Shown: positions 27,447 through 36,833, counted from the first letter of the stretch. The stretch is DNA of 64,000 nt from Candidatus Symbiopectobacterium sp. NZEC151 (GCF_025962655.1 NZ_JAGFPE010000001.1:1116001-1180000); one strand, 5' to 3'. A program made the numbers and translations. The notes: generated by a model not told the origin, from the letters alone.

Positions 27447-28971
27447 TTGCCAGCGCGCCTTTTATCCAGTCAGCATCGGCAAACAGCGGTACGCCTTGAC
27501 TTAACTCCACGCCCTGCAAGTCAGCAGCCGCCGCTGACAACTGATCCCGGTAGCCCCACACCAGATAGGGTCCGTCATGCATCACTTGCATTTGCAACTG
27601 TTGCAGCAGCGGTTGCTGCAATGACGGTTCGGGCGTAGCGCGCAGGCGTGTCACCCGCTCGGCCATACTGGCGGGATACCACCCTCCGTAGTTATAGGGA
27701 TTGTTGTCGCCGAACAACACGGGCAAGGCGGCCACAAAGGGACGGTTGAGTGCAAACATCGCCATTAACGGCGTTTGATGGAGTCGCCCAACATCACTGA
27801 GGTAGTCTGCCGGGTTAAGCCGCACCAGCGTCAGGGTGACGCCAATCTCCGCCAATTGCTGACGCAGCAGTTCGGCGGCGTTGTTTAGCCCTGGGGTCAA
27901 ATCGGCCGTCAGCAGGGTTAACGTGGTAATGCCTTTTTGTGCAAACACCTGACGCGCCGCCTCGACATCGTGTTTTATCGGCCAGGCCAGCGTATTCCCG
28001 CCGGGTAAACCTTGACCGAACAGATCGTTCCCCGGATAACCATAGCCTTCCAACACCACATCCACTAAACGTTGGCGATTCACCAGCGCCTTCAACGCCT
28101 GACGCACTTCAACATCGTTAAACGGCGGAATACGCGTGTTCATGGAAAAATAGAAGGCGTTGGCTCCGGCAATACCGCTGCGCAGCACGCGGAATTTAGG
28201 TTGGTCTTTCAACATACGCGCGCTGCTGACGGGGATATCGAATGCATAATCGGCGGCACCGCTCAGCAACGCATTGACACGCGCAGCCGCATCGGCCAAG
28301 GGACGAATAACGATGCGCTGAAAGTAAACGGCGGGCTGCCAGGCATAGGGATTACGCGTGAGTTCGGCACCGTTGATACCGTCAAACAGACTCACCTGCC
28401 AGGGGCCGCTGCATACGGGGAAATCGCCCGCCCGCGCACCGGCTTTCCACACCATGCTGGCTGCCGCCAGCACCGCAGGCACCAGATCGGCGCGCGGATG
28501 TCGCAGTTGCAACTTCAGCGTCAGGGCATCCGGTATGGCACTCTGTGCGAAATCAACATCCTGAAAAAAACTGCCAAAACCGATGGACTGCGACAACTGC
28601 TGTAGGCTGGTCAACACGTTGGTGGCCGATAAGCGGCTACCGTCAGAGAAATAGACATCGGGGCGCAGACGTATTGTCCAACGCGTTGCATCCTCATTCG
28701 GTTCAATGGCCGTAGCCAGCTGATACTCCAGCCGCCCATTGCGCCACCTGACCAGCACATCACACACGTTTCCCATCACCGCCCAGGGAAAGTAGGTTTG
28801 TGCCTGACCATACTCCAGCGTCTCATTTTGACTGCCGAGCATCACCACCCGCAGCGTTTTGTCATCGCGTGTGGGATGAGATATGTCGCTATGTCCCCAG
28901 AAGAACCCAACGGCAGCAACCAGCAAAGCAAGAAGTACAACAACCCGCAGTGTTATTCTCTGTTTTCTCAT
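27436..28971 (-). CDS. Opp/Nik-type extracellular solute-binding protein (SBP_bac_5)
   Basis: The protein has 511 residues. An N-terminal hydrophobic helix (about residues 8-24) without an obvious lipobox is followed by a family 5 binding fold: RWTIRLRPDVYFSDGSRLSA, the usual oligopeptide/nickel-binding protein core, then FNDVEVRQALKALVNRQ. These proteins capture peptides, nickel, heme or metallophore complexes in the periplasm. Its place directly after the TonB receptor (54-bp gap) and ahead of matching permeases and ATPase suggests it binds the metal complex delivered by that receptor. That is inference, since the ligand pocket cannot be read by eye. Confidence 0.88.
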   Translation of the reverse strand: MRKQRITLRVVVLLALLVAAVGFFWGHSDISHPTRDDKTLRVVMLGSQNETLEYGQAQTYFPWAVMGNVCDVLVRWRNGRLEYQLATAIEPNEDATRWTIRLRPDVYFSDGSRLSATNVLTSLQQLSQSIGFGSFFQDVDFAQSAIPDALTLKLQLRHPRADLVPAVLAAASMVWKAGARAGDFPVCSGPWQVSLFDGINGAELTRNPYAWQPAVYFQRIVIRPLADAAARVNALLSGAADYAFDIPVSSARMLKDQPKFRVLRSGIAGANAFYFSMNTRIPPFNDVEVRQALKALVNRQRLVDVVLEGYGYPGNDLFGQGLPGGNTLAWPIKHDVEAARQVFAQKGITTLTLLTADLTPGLNNAAELLRQQLAEIGVTLTLVRLNPADYLSDVGRLHQTPLMAMFALNRPFVAALPVLFGDNNPYNYGGWYPASMAERVTRLRATPEPSLQQPLLQQLQMQVMHDGPYLVWGYRDQLSAAAADLQGVELSQGVPLFADADWIKGALANGR

Positions 28972-29025
28972 CCGAATCCTGAATCCTGATAATGCCAGCG
29001 TGCGCCGCCCAGCGCGGCGCAGCGG

Positions 29026-31242
29026 TTACATGTGTACCTTCATCCCGGCACCTAGCACGCGCCCGTGTCCCACGGTGACCACGTTCACACCGGGCATGTA
29101 GCTTATGCCGGTGTACTGCGGCCGCTCATTGGTTAGATTCTGTGCAAACAAGTACACATCCAATGACGGAAACTCTAACCCGGCCCTGAGATTGAGCTGG
29201 CGATAAGCAGGCAGCGTAAAATTGTTATCCACATTCGCCTCACGCTGAGCGATAAATTGGTGCTGTGCCAGCGCAAACAGATTGGCGTCCGGGATCCCCA
29301 ACGCGGCGGCCGAGTCGTAATAGGCCAGGGTTAGCGAAGTGGTAAAACGGGGAACGGCAGGAACACGATAACCATCGCGCGCCCCGGTTTTATCCGCCAC
29401 GCTGGTGGATACGTTGCGCAACGCTGCATGGGTGAACCCGACACCGCCACCAAGCCGCCAGTGCTCCGCCACTTGCCATCCGCCTTCCAACTCCGCGCCA
29501 TAGCTTGCGGTATCGATGGACTGTGGTGTAAAGACCATCGAATTCTTCTCTTTGGCAAACAAGTGCTCGTTGCGCACCTGGTTGTAAAATAGCGCCAGGT
29601 TCCATTCGCCACGCCCACCATCGACGCGATTCTTGCTGCCAACCTCATAACTCCACGACGAGGACGCCTGATAAGGGTCGTCGCGCATACCGCTGGGCGC
29701 ATTATTGGTGAAGTTGGGGAAGCCCCCGCTTTTGGCACCGCGCGCCACGCTGGTATACAGCATGGCATCACGAGTCAGCTGATAGTGTAGCGCGGCGCGT
29801 CCGGTCACCATGTCATATTGCAATCTTCCTTGCTGATCGAAGGCGGCAACGTTACCGAGGTGACCATTGTTTTGAAACTGAGCGTGATAGCCCTTGCTGT
29901 CGTGGGTGTAACGTAACCCCAGCGTGCCCTTCAATTTTTCACTCTGCGTCAGCGCAGAGGTCAGTTCGCCAAACAGCGCGTAGCTGTCCGTTTGATAATC
30001 GTTATGGCGCACCCCGTTGATCATTGAACTGTCGCCGCTCGGTGCCAACATCGAGGTCGTGGTGTAATCGCTCATCAGACGGTAGTCGTCGTGCAGGTAG
30101 TTAATGCCACCGACCCACCCCACCCGCGCCTTATCCAGGCTGCTCAGCCGCAGTTCCTGATAGAAGCTACGCTGTTTTTCGTCGTAGGTACTCCAGTCAA
30201 GTGCAGGTAGAAATGCTGCGCTGGGCTGGTTAAACCAGGTTCCGTAGGTGAGTGCTTCGGAATTGTTGGTCAGGTTGTCAAAATCATAGCGATTCAGTGC
30301 GGTAATCGAAGTCACTTGCAGAGCGCTCAGCGCGCGAGTGGCGGTCAGCGACAGCGCACCGGTGTCCCGATGTGCCCAGCCTTTGGGATCCAGCGCCACT
30401 GCGGGAAAGTTCGGCGTACCTTGCAGCACAAAATTGGAGGGGGTCAGACGATCGCGCCCATAGCTGAATGCCAGCACCAGTTGGGTGATGTCATCGGGCG
30501 TTGCCAGCAGCGTGGTGCGCATTGCACCGTTCTGCTCTCGCCCCATCCATCCTCCGACCTGATTGCGCACGTCACCGCCCTGATCGGCATAGGCGGCAGA
30601 AAAACTGCCTTTCAGCGTGTCGTCACGCAGCGGGCCGGAAAATGTCAACTGCCCGAGATTCTGGGAACGTCGATCCAGCGCGCCTTCCGCACGCAGCGTG
30701 TGCTGTGCGTCATCGCCTGGTTGACGCGTAATGATATTGATGGCTCCAGCCTGGGCATTGCGCCCAAACACGGTGCCCTGCGGTCCGCGCAGCACTTCAA
30801 TGCGCTCAACGTCGAGAAAACGCAAGTCAGAGCCAAACAGTGGCTGCGGTACGCCATCAATATAGGTCACTACCGAGGTATCATCGTGCCCGAGCGGCTG
30901 CGCCAACGTACCGACGCCCCGCATGGAGAGGTGCGTGGAACGCCCATCGCCCAGTGCGCTCATGCCCGTGTTCGGCACATCGCGTATCAGCCGGGCAATA
31001 TCATCGATACGGCGGTCTTCGAGCATTTGTTTGTCGAACACGCGCAAACTGAGCGGTACGCGCTGGGGATCTTCTTTGATCTTGCGCGCAGTAACCCAAA
31101 CGACGCTGTCATCTTCCGACGCCGTAGGGGTTTGCTCGGCATCGATCGGCATCGCGGCCACTGCCCCACACATCAGGGAACCAACGCTTGCGCACAGCGC
31201 AAATTTTACCCGCTTGTGACAAAGGTACGTATTGTTCAGCAT
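29026..31242 (-). CDS. TonB-dependent outer-membrane receptor for the metallophore
   Basis: The protein has 738 residues: a signal peptide (residues ~1-30), a TonB-box-like DSVVWVTA near residues 45-52, a plug domain (VERIEVLRGPQGTVFGRNAQAGAINIIT), and a C-terminal 22-strand barrel region ending in NLTNERPQYTG and GVNVVTVGHGRVLGAG. It belongs to the FyuA/ferric-siderophore receptor group. The last residue is Met rather than the usual Phe, which is atypical for a barrel. A good Fur box sits 27-45 bp upstream, so this gene probably begins an iron-repressed transcript that continues into the ABC genes. Confidence 0.92.
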   Translation of the reverse strand: MLNNTYLCHKRVKFALCASVGSLMCGAVAAMPIDAEQTPTASEDDSVVWVTARKIKEDPQRVPLSLRVFDKQMLEDRRIDDIARLIRDVPNTGMSALGDGRSTHLSMRGVGTLAQPLGHDDTSVVTYIDGVPQPLFGSDLRFLDVERIEVLRGPQGTVFGRNAQAGAINIITRQPGDDAQHTLRAEGALDRRSQNLGQLTFSGPLRDDTLKGSFSAAYADQGGDVRNQVGGWMGREQNGAMRTTLLATPDDITQLVLAFSYGRDRLTPSNFVLQGTPNFPAVALDPKGWAHRDTGALSLTATRALSALQVTSITALNRYDFDNLTNNSEALTYGTWFNQPSAAFLPALDWSTYDEKQRSFYQELRLSSLDKARVGWVGGINYLHDDYRLMSDYTTTSMLAPSGDSSMINGVRHNDYQTDSYALFGELTSALTQSEKLKGTLGLRYTHDSKGYHAQFQNNGHLGNVAAFDQQGRLQYDMVTGRAALHYQLTRDAMLYTSVARGAKSGGFPNFTNNAPSGMRDDPYQASSSWSYEVGSKNRVDGGRGEWNLALFYNQVRNEHLFAKEKNSMVFTPQSIDTASYGAELEGGWQVAEHWRLGGGVGFTHAALRNVSTSVADKTGARDGYRVPAVPRFTTSLTLAYYDSAAALGIPDANLFALAQHQFIAQREANVDNNFTLPAYRQLNLRAGLEFPSLDVYLFAQNLTNERPQYTGISYMPGVNVVTVGHGRVLGAGMKVHM

Positions 31243-31268
31243 GTCTATCCTCAGCGCAGCAAAAAAAA

Positions 31269-31287
31269 CGAAATGATAATTATTTTC
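31269..31287. promoter_or_regulatory. Fur box upstream of the TonB receptor gene
   Basis: The 19-mer CGAAATGATAATTATTTTC matches 14 of 19 positions of the Fur consensus, including the intact central AATGATAAT core, and is nearly palindromic. It lies in the 132-bp gap between the AraC-type gene and the TonB receptor start. Iron-dependent repression of receptor and import genes is the expected consequence. Confidence 0.75.
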
Positions 31288-31374
31288 GGTGCGAAGAGTG
31301 TATGAGGAGGTCCGATGCCGCCACAGCGAACTTAACTATGAGAAAAGCCAAAACAGCTGTGACTGGAGCCAGCA

Positions 31375-32328
31375 TCAGGCATTTAACGCATCACGAGGGC
31401 AACGACCAAACTTGCGACGGTAGGCGGTAGAGAAATTGCTGGGATGCTGATAACCGACATAATAGGCGGCCTGCTTCACCGTCCATCCTTCCGATTCCAG
31501 CCCTTTTCGGGCACGCATCAGCCGCTGCTCACGCAAGAAAGAAAACACCGATTGCCCCATCACCGCATTGAATTTACTTTTAAGCGCACTGATGCTGATC
31601 CCGGCTTCACGCGCTAAATCGCACAGGCAGTGATTGTTATCCAACTGCGCGAGCAGCTTGTCGCGGACTTTGAGAATGCGCACCGTATCCCGACAGGGTG
31701 CGGCATAGGGCATCAAGGACGGTGTCTGTTCTGCGGCGTGCAACCCCTGCGCCAACAGATCCAACACGCAGCTATGAATATGTAAACGTCCAGGCACACA
31801 GCTGTCGCACAGGGTAAACAGGCTTTCGGCCAGCGTCAGGGTGTGATGCGGGACCATAAAACTGTAAATACCTTCATGCTGTAGCAAGCGTTCAATCTGC
31901 TGAGCCAATTCGCTATCGACAATACGCCGTGGTGCCGCCTGAATAACCAGACTCCGGCTATGATGACCACGCGGATTGCGGCACCAGAGGCGGAGCGGGC
32001 TGCGCGCGGCAATCACTTTGGCCACGCCAAGCTCCATTACCAACATGCTGCCGTCATCCAGATAATAATTTGGCGTATCCCCGTCCAGGGTCAACAGAAT
32101 GGTCAGACACTGTTTGAGCGTGGCGCTGCGATAATCTTCCTCACGGGTAGTGATGTCGTTAAGACAAAGATCGATCCCATACGGCAACGTCACGGCCCGA
32201 AGCGTGCCCTCAAACGTTACCTCATGGGCCGGGCTTTTTTCTGCCACGACCATTTCACATTCGTAGTCCCAATGGCGTGCCAAATCGCTTAATTGTTTTA
32301 GCGATGAGAGATTCTGTACTGATGACAT
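31375..32328 (-). CDS. AraC-family regulator (YbtA/PchR-like)
   Basis: This protein of about 317 residues has a C-terminal AraC/XylS double helix-turn-helix: LCDLAREAGISISALKSKF, then VKQAAYYVGYQHPSNFSTAYRRKFG. The N-terminal half has a PchR-like ligand-binding region. YbtA and PchR activate siderophore genes when the matching metal-siderophore complex is bound. The ATG at 32328 with GGAAGGG upstream is chosen over a longer, basic reading that overlaps the salicylate synthase. It is embedded mid-locus, 34 bp after the salicylate synthase gene and just upstream of the receptor. Confidence 0.9.
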   Translation of the reverse strand: MSSVQNLSSLKQLSDLARHWDYECEMVVAEKSPAHEVTFEGTLRAVTLPYGIDLCLNDITTREEDYRSATLKQCLTILLTLDGDTPNYYLDDGSMLVMELGVAKVIAARSPLRLWCRNPRGHHSRSLVIQAAPRRIVDSELAQQIERLLQHEGIYSFMVPHHTLTLAESLFTLCDSCVPGRLHIHSCVLDLLAQGLHAAEQTPSLMPYAAPCRDTVRILKVRDKLLAQLDNNHCLCDLAREAGISISALKSKFNAVMGQSVFSFLREQRLMRARKGLESEGWTVKQAAYYVGYQHPSNFSTAYRRKFGRCPRDALNA

Positions 32329-32362
32329 GTAACCCTTCCTCCAGTCCCTCGACGTTGCATCC

Positions 32363-33709
32363 TTACCGCGTTTTTTGCTGGAAGACCAGATAAGGCGCAA
32401 TACTGTCCAACTTTTCCTGCGTTTCAGTGAGTTCGCGTATGGGTGATGACTGTGCAATCACCCCGGCACCGGCCTGTAACCAGCGCTGATGGCTATCCTG
32501 AAACGCTGAGCGCAGCACCAGCGCCGCTTCAAAATGCGTTTTACCGTCTAACCAGAGTATGGCTCCGGAGTAAAGTTCGCGCGGGGATGATTCCAGTCGC
32601 GCAATCGCCGACAGCGCCGCACGTTTTGGCACGCCCGTGGCGGTTATTGCGGGGAACAGAGCATCAAAGGCATCCCACGCGTCCTTTCCGTAGCCCAATT
32701 CACCGCTGACGCGCGATCCGAGGTGCTGCACGTTGCCGCGCTGGCGTACCGACATTAAATCATTGATAACCACGCTCTCCGGCTGACACAGCCCTTTCAT
32801 CTCTTCTACTGCCGCTCTGACCGACATCACGTGCTCAACAATCTCTTTGTCGTCGCTTAAGGAATGGCTCAGCAATGCGTTTGACGTGGCAGCGTCTTGA
32901 TGCTGGACGCAAGTGCCCGCCAGCGTATCGGTGCTCACCCTATCCTGCTCGACGGACATCACCAGCTCAGGACAAAAACCGACGGCTTCACGGTCTCCCT
33001 GCTTCAATAAAAACGTGCGTACCGGCGTATTGGCCTGACGTCCGCGCAGCAGCGTTGCTGCCATATCCACGGGTTGCTTGAGCGGCATGACCCGCGCCAG
33101 GATCACCTTGCTGTAGTGGGCATCGTGAATTTCTTCAATCGCCTGGCACACGCGCTGGCAGTAGTCACCCTGATCGCAGGCGAGTTCGGCAATGTGCGCC
33201 AGTCTGGCATCCCCCCCTCGACGTTTCGCCACGGTAGCCGCGCTCAGCACCCAGTCAGACAATTGCCGGCAACGCTGTGCATCCTCCGCCAACACCGTGA
33301 CGCCGTTGTCGCAAAAGATCAGCTCCTCACGCGGCACAATCAGATTCAACACCGGCCAGCGACCCGGTTTGTAACCTTGTTCCTGAACACAAAGCGCGTA
33401 GTGAAACCCCGCCTCGCCGTAGATACGCAGATTTTCACCACCGTGTTCGGCTTGAAAGCGACGGGCGTACTCCGCCGGCGATCCCTTGACGCGTGTGGTA
33501 TTAATGCCGTTATCGGTAATGGTGGTCGCCTGCTCGCCGGCAGCGTCGACGGTCAGCGATGCCCGCTGCCCTAACGCGAGATACCAGCAGGATTGACGCT
33601 CGTAGACATAATGGTCTTCCCCTTTCAATTGGTTGAGCATCTCTGCAATGATTGGCAGCGTTTGAGCCTCAGGCAAAATCAGATGCCGTCTGCTGTGATA
33701 TCCCATCAT
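32363..33709 (-). CDS. ybtS: Salicylate synthase (Irp9/YbtS type)
   Basis: The protein has 448 residues of the chorismate-utilising MST family. Seen: the conserved C-terminal catalytic region with RGNVQHLGSRVSGEL, FPAITATGVPKRAAL, and ELYSGAILWL for chorismate/Mg binding, plus VILARVMPL before it. Enzymes of this type convert chorismate to salicylate through isochorismate in one polypeptide, supplying the aryl cap of yersiniabactin-type siderophores. The start ATG at 33709 overlaps the stop of the AMP-ligase gene and has GGAG spaced correctly. It is functionally paired with the ligase and the aryl carrier domain of the first NRPS. Confidence 0.93.
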   Translation of the reverse strand: MMGYHSRRHLILPEAQTLPIIAEMLNQLKGEDHYVYERQSCWYLALGQRASLTVDAAGEQATTITDNGINTTRVKGSPAEYARRFQAEHGGENLRIYGEAGFHYALCVQEQGYKPGRWPVLNLIVPREELIFCDNGVTVLAEDAQRCRQLSDWVLSAATVAKRRGGDARLAHIAELACDQGDYCQRVCQAIEEIHDAHYSKVILARVMPLKQPVDMAATLLRGRQANTPVRTFLLKQGDREAVGFCPELVMSVEQDRVSTDTLAGTCVQHQDAATSNALLSHSLSDDKEIVEHVMSVRAAVEEMKGLCQPESVVINDLMSVRQRGNVQHLGSRVSGELGYGKDAWDAFDALFPAITATGVPKRAALSAIARLESSPRELYSGAILWLDGKTHFEAALVLRSAFQDSHQRWLQAGAGVIAQSSPIRELTETQEKLDSIAPYLVFQQKTR

Positions 33710-35370
33710 GATTGCTCCTTTACCTGTTCCCTTACGCGACCGATAATGCGCACCGTTAGCGCCTGTTTATTGATTTTTCCCATTGGGGTAAGCGGCAATG
33801 CTTTCACCACGCTCAGCGCGTCGGGCCATCGTGATACAGGTACGCCCTGTTGTTCCAAAAACGCACACAAATCTGCCAGCAACAGTGAGCGTTTGGCGAC
33901 CACCACCGCATGCACCGTTTCATCCAGACCGGCCACCACGGCCACGTCACGCACATCAGGGTGCAAGCGCAGCGCATCCTCGATGTCGCCAGCACCCACG
34001 GACTCGCCGTGGCGATTAATGGTTTCCTTGATGCGCCCTTCGACGCACAGATTGCCATCTGCTAAACGTCGAACCCGATCTCCACTACGGTAAAAACCCT
34101 CTGACGTGAACGACTGCGCGTCTCCAGAGCGGGCACGGAAATACCCTCGAATCGTATAGGGTCCGCGAACCCATAGCTCTCCGGTGTGACCGGGGGAAAC
34201 GGCACTCCCGGCGGGGTCCACAATGCGAATATCATCATCCTCACACAGCGGCCGCCCCTGTGTGGTGAGGATGGTGTGTGGCGTGTCGTCCAGCCGCGTC
34301 AGGGTGATTAACCCTTCCGCCATGCCAAACACCTGTTGCAATTGGCATCCGAAACGATTCAGCATTGCACCAGCACGAACGGCATCAAGTTTGGCACCGC
34401 CCACCTGAATCAGGCGCAGTGAACGCAAATCAGGGAGTTCACTGTCAAGCGCCTCCAGCCAGCATTGACTTAACGAAGGCACCAGCGCGGTGAGCGTGAC
34501 ACGAAAACGGGCAATCGCGGCGAAAGCATCTTCCGGGGCGGGCGTGGCTGGAACCACCACGCAGCCACCGCGCGACCACACCCCTAACGCGCCGGGACAC
34601 GCCAGCGAAAAATTATGCGCCATCGGCAAAACGGCCAAATAGCGATCCCGTTCGCTCAGCGCACACAGTTCAGCACAGCGCTGAAAGTTATAGCCATAAT
34701 CTGCATGGGTGCGCGGAATCAGTTTCGGTATGCCGGTGGTTCCGCCTGACAGCAACAGCAGCGCAATATTGCCCGCGTCATCCCCAGGCGGCGGTGAAGC
34801 GATCATCGCCTCCTGGCAAAAACAAAAGCGATCCGTTTTGCCACTGAAGAGTGTACGGCAGCCGTGCTCAGCCAGTTGCGTTGTTAACGCATGGTTCTCG
34901 CTCTGGCACAGGCTTGCGCTGCCCAGATAGCGCCGGGCTCGCGCCTGCGCCGCCACCTGAACGACCGTTTGGGTGCACAGTGTCGGCACCACCAATACCG
35001 GTACGGCCCCCATCAGCAACAACGCAAACAGGGCGACGGCGAAATCAGCACCGTTTGGCAACTGCACCAACACCGTGTCGCCAGGAGACACCCCCTGTTG
35101 CCTGAGCATGGTGGCAAAACGCCTGCCTTGACCCATCAGTTTCCAATAAGGCCACGCGTGCCCTTCGGCAATCAAGGCGGTGTGTTCGCTGTAGGTCTGT
35201 TGCCAGCGGATGATGTGGGTTGATAACGTATCCGCTTGCCAGTAACCCGCATCCTGGTAGCGCTGGGCGATTTCCGGCGGCCAGGCAAGCGGCGGCGGCA
35301 ATCGCCGGGCATCAGAATCGTGTAAACGGGTATCGGTCAGATAAGCATCCTGCGCATCGTTGTTATGCAT
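33706..35370 (-). CDS. ybtE: Salicyl-AMP ligase (YbtE/DhbE-like 2,3-dihydroxybenzoate/salicylate activating enzyme)
   Basis: This stand-alone adenylation enzyme has about 554 residues. The ATP-binding loop is LLLSGGTTGIPKLIPRTH. FGMAEGL is core motif A5, GELWVRGPYTIRGYF A6, and YRSGDRVRR A7. The C-terminal hinge carries GRIKETINRHGESV, followed by catalytic Lys in PMGKINKQAL. The aryl-acid signature (no amino-binding Asp; N in AHNFSL) fits salicylate or dihydroxybenzoate. It should adenylate salicylate and load it on the N-terminal ArCP of the big NRPS. The ATG at 35370 overlaps the methyltransferase stop by 8 bp. Confidence 0.92.
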   Translation of the reverse strand: MHNNDAQDAYLTDTRLHDSDARRLPPPLAWPPEIAQRYQDAGYWQADTLSTHIIRWQQTYSEHTALIAEGHAWPYWKLMGQGRRFATMLRQQGVSPGDTVLVQLPNGADFAVALFALLLMGAVPVLVVPTLCTQTVVQVAAQARARRYLGSASLCQSENHALTTQLAEHGCRTLFSGKTDRFCFCQEAMIASPPPGDDAGNIALLLLSGGTTGIPKLIPRTHADYGYNFQRCAELCALSERDRYLAVLPMAHNFSLACPGALGVWSRGGCVVVPATPAPEDAFAAIARFRVTLTALVPSLSQCWLEALDSELPDLRSLRLIQVGGAKLDAVRAGAMLNRFGCQLQQVFGMAEGLITLTRLDDTPHTILTTQGRPLCEDDDIRIVDPAGSAVSPGHTGELWVRGPYTIRGYFRARSGDAQSFTSEGFYRSGDRVRRLADGNLCVEGRIKETINRHGESVGAGDIEDALRLHPDVRDVAVVAGLDETVHAVVVAKRSLLLADLCAFLEQQGVPVSRWPDALSVVKALPLTPMGKINKQALTVRIIGRVREQVKEQS

Positions 35371-36067
35371 AAAGCACCCCGGCCTGAGCGGTGAGACGTT
35401 CTGCGCGCAACCCCGCTTCCTGCGCAAGTTCCGCCAGACTAAATGTGTGCCAGACGCTCTGATTACGGATCACCTGCGCCGGACATGGTCCGCCGCGCAC
35501 CGTCCAACAGGACGTCAGCAGCATAGTATCGTCTGGCCCCGGTTCCCCTTGCAATGATGCGGTGTAATGCCGTTTACCCACCGTTTCACAAGCGAGCGGA
35601 AAGGCCGGCAACACGATCGGTTTTTCCAGCGGCAGCAGTTCTACAAAAATCGGGGCCCCCGCCGACAGGCGCGGTAACAGTAGCTGCCAGAGCTGCTGAC
35701 GTTTTTCCCGACACATATGCCCCAATACGCCATAGGCCACCACGGCGCCCAGTTTTTCCGGCAGGTGCAGTTGATCCACGGGCTCAGCGACCACGGTCAC
35801 TCGCTGACGCAGATGCGGATCGTTGATAACGCGGTGCATCAACACGGCGCGCATGGCCGGAGCCGGTTCCACCGCCAAAATGTCGCACTGCGGCACGCTG
35901 TCGGCAATGGCCGCGACCGTGCGCCCGGTTCCCGCCCCGAGATCCAGGATCGGTTCGCCGTTTAAGGGAGTGGCCGCCAGGCGTTCTCGCAGCACGGTAT
36001 CGCCTTCTGAATGCGCTCTGGCCACCAGGTCATAATATTCCGCTACGGGTGAGTAGAAATCATCCAT
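35363..36067 (-). CDS. Class I SAM-dependent methyltransferase (stand-alone, metallophore locus)
   Basis: The protein has 234 residues with a Rossmann methyltransferase fold. Motif I is ILDLGAGTGRTVAAI, an acidic residue ends strand 2 (AVEPAPAM), and post-I is GVLGHM. It begins 4 bp after the thioesterase stop with AAGGA upstream, and its end overlaps the salicyl-AMP ligase gene. No counterpart exists in the classical ybt cluster, which has only embedded methyltransferase domains. A role in O- or C-methylation of the product or a precursor is inferred. The acceptor is unknown. Confidence 0.82.
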   Translation of the reverse strand: MDDFYSPVAEYYDLVARAHSEGDTVLRERLAATPLNGEPILDLGAGTGRTVAAIADSVPQCDILAVEPAPAMRAVLMHRVINDPHLRQRVTVVAEPVDQLHLPEKLGAVVAYGVLGHMCREKRQQLWQLLLPRLSAGAPIFVELLPLEKPIVLPAFPLACETVGKRHYTASLQGEPGPDDTMLLTSCWTVRGGPCPAQVIRNQSVWHTFSLAELAQEAGLRAERLTAQAGVLYA

Positions 36068-36071
36068 CGTT

Positions 36072-36833
36072 TTATCCTTTTGTGCACGGGGTGAGCGAGG
36101 ACAGAAACGCCTGTTGCACGGCGTTAATCACCGCGTCGCGTTGCTGATTGATAAAGAAATGGTCGCCGGGGAAAATATGCACCTGACACGATGCTGAGGT
36201 GTAATCGGCCCAGGCACAGGCTTGCTCGGCGGGAAGATCGGGATCGTCCCGTCCGGCGAGCACATCGATCGGACAACCAATCACCGGCGTGTCATGAGGT
36301 CGATAATTTTCGATCAAGCGATAGTCGCTGCGAATAATCGGCACCAGCAGCGCAGCCAATTCCGGCGATTCCACCAGCGCATTATTGCGCGGATTCAAAC
36401 GACGCAGTTCGGCCAGAATATCGCTGTCGCTACTGCGATGAACGGCGCTGTCGCGCGGGTGATAACGGGGTGGTTGCCGACCAGAGACAAACAGATGTCG
36501 CGGCGGCATGCCCTGCGCTTCCAATCGCACCGCCAGCTCATGCGCAATCGCGCCACCCATACTGTGCCCCAGCAGCGCGTAGGGCCGGGCCGCGATGTCG
36601 CGTTGCAACTCGGTCATCAGCGTGTCCAGCAGGCGTGACATATCATCGATGGTCGCTTCGTTAAAACGATCTTCTCGCCCTGGATATTGCACGGCGGCAA
36701 CGGCGATCTGCGCATCAAACAGCGTTGACCAGGCACGAAACGCGCTGGCTCCGCCCCCGGCATAGGGCAGACAAACCAGCAGCGGTTGCAACGCCGTGGG
36801 CGGAGAAAAGAAACGCAAGAAGTGACGGGTCAT
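36072..36833 (-). CDS. Type II (editing) thioesterase, YbtT-like
   Basis: This alpha/beta-hydrolase has about 253 residues. The GrsT-type N-terminus is LVCLPYAGGGASAF, the nucleophile elbow is GHSMGG, a late acidic residue lies in LAGRDDPDLPAE, and the catalytic His is in PGDHFFI. External thioesterases of this type clear misprimed carrier domains in NRPS systems. The ATG at 36833 overlaps the stop of the imine reductase gene (ATGA). Note the ordinary Ser elbow here, in contrast to the Cys elbow of the NRPS-embedded thioesterase. Confidence 0.9.
   Translation of the reverse strand: MTRHFLRFFSPPTALQPLLVCLPYAGGGASAFRAWSTLFDAQIAVAAVQYPGREDRFNEATIDDMSRLLDTLMTELQRDIAARPYALLGHSMGGAIAHELAVRLEAQGMPPRHLFVSGRQPPRYHPRDSAVHRSSDSDILAELRRLNPRNNALVESPELAALLVPIIRSDYRLIENYRPHDTPVIGCPIDVLAGRDDPDLPAEQACAWADYTSASCQVHIFPGDHFFINQQRDAVINAVQQAFLSSLTPCTKG

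Noticed and set aside
31243-31374. Intrinsic terminator between the AraC-type gene and the receptor gene
   Set aside because: No stable GC-rich stem with T-tract on the minus strand. The gap is better explained as a promoter region with a Fur box.
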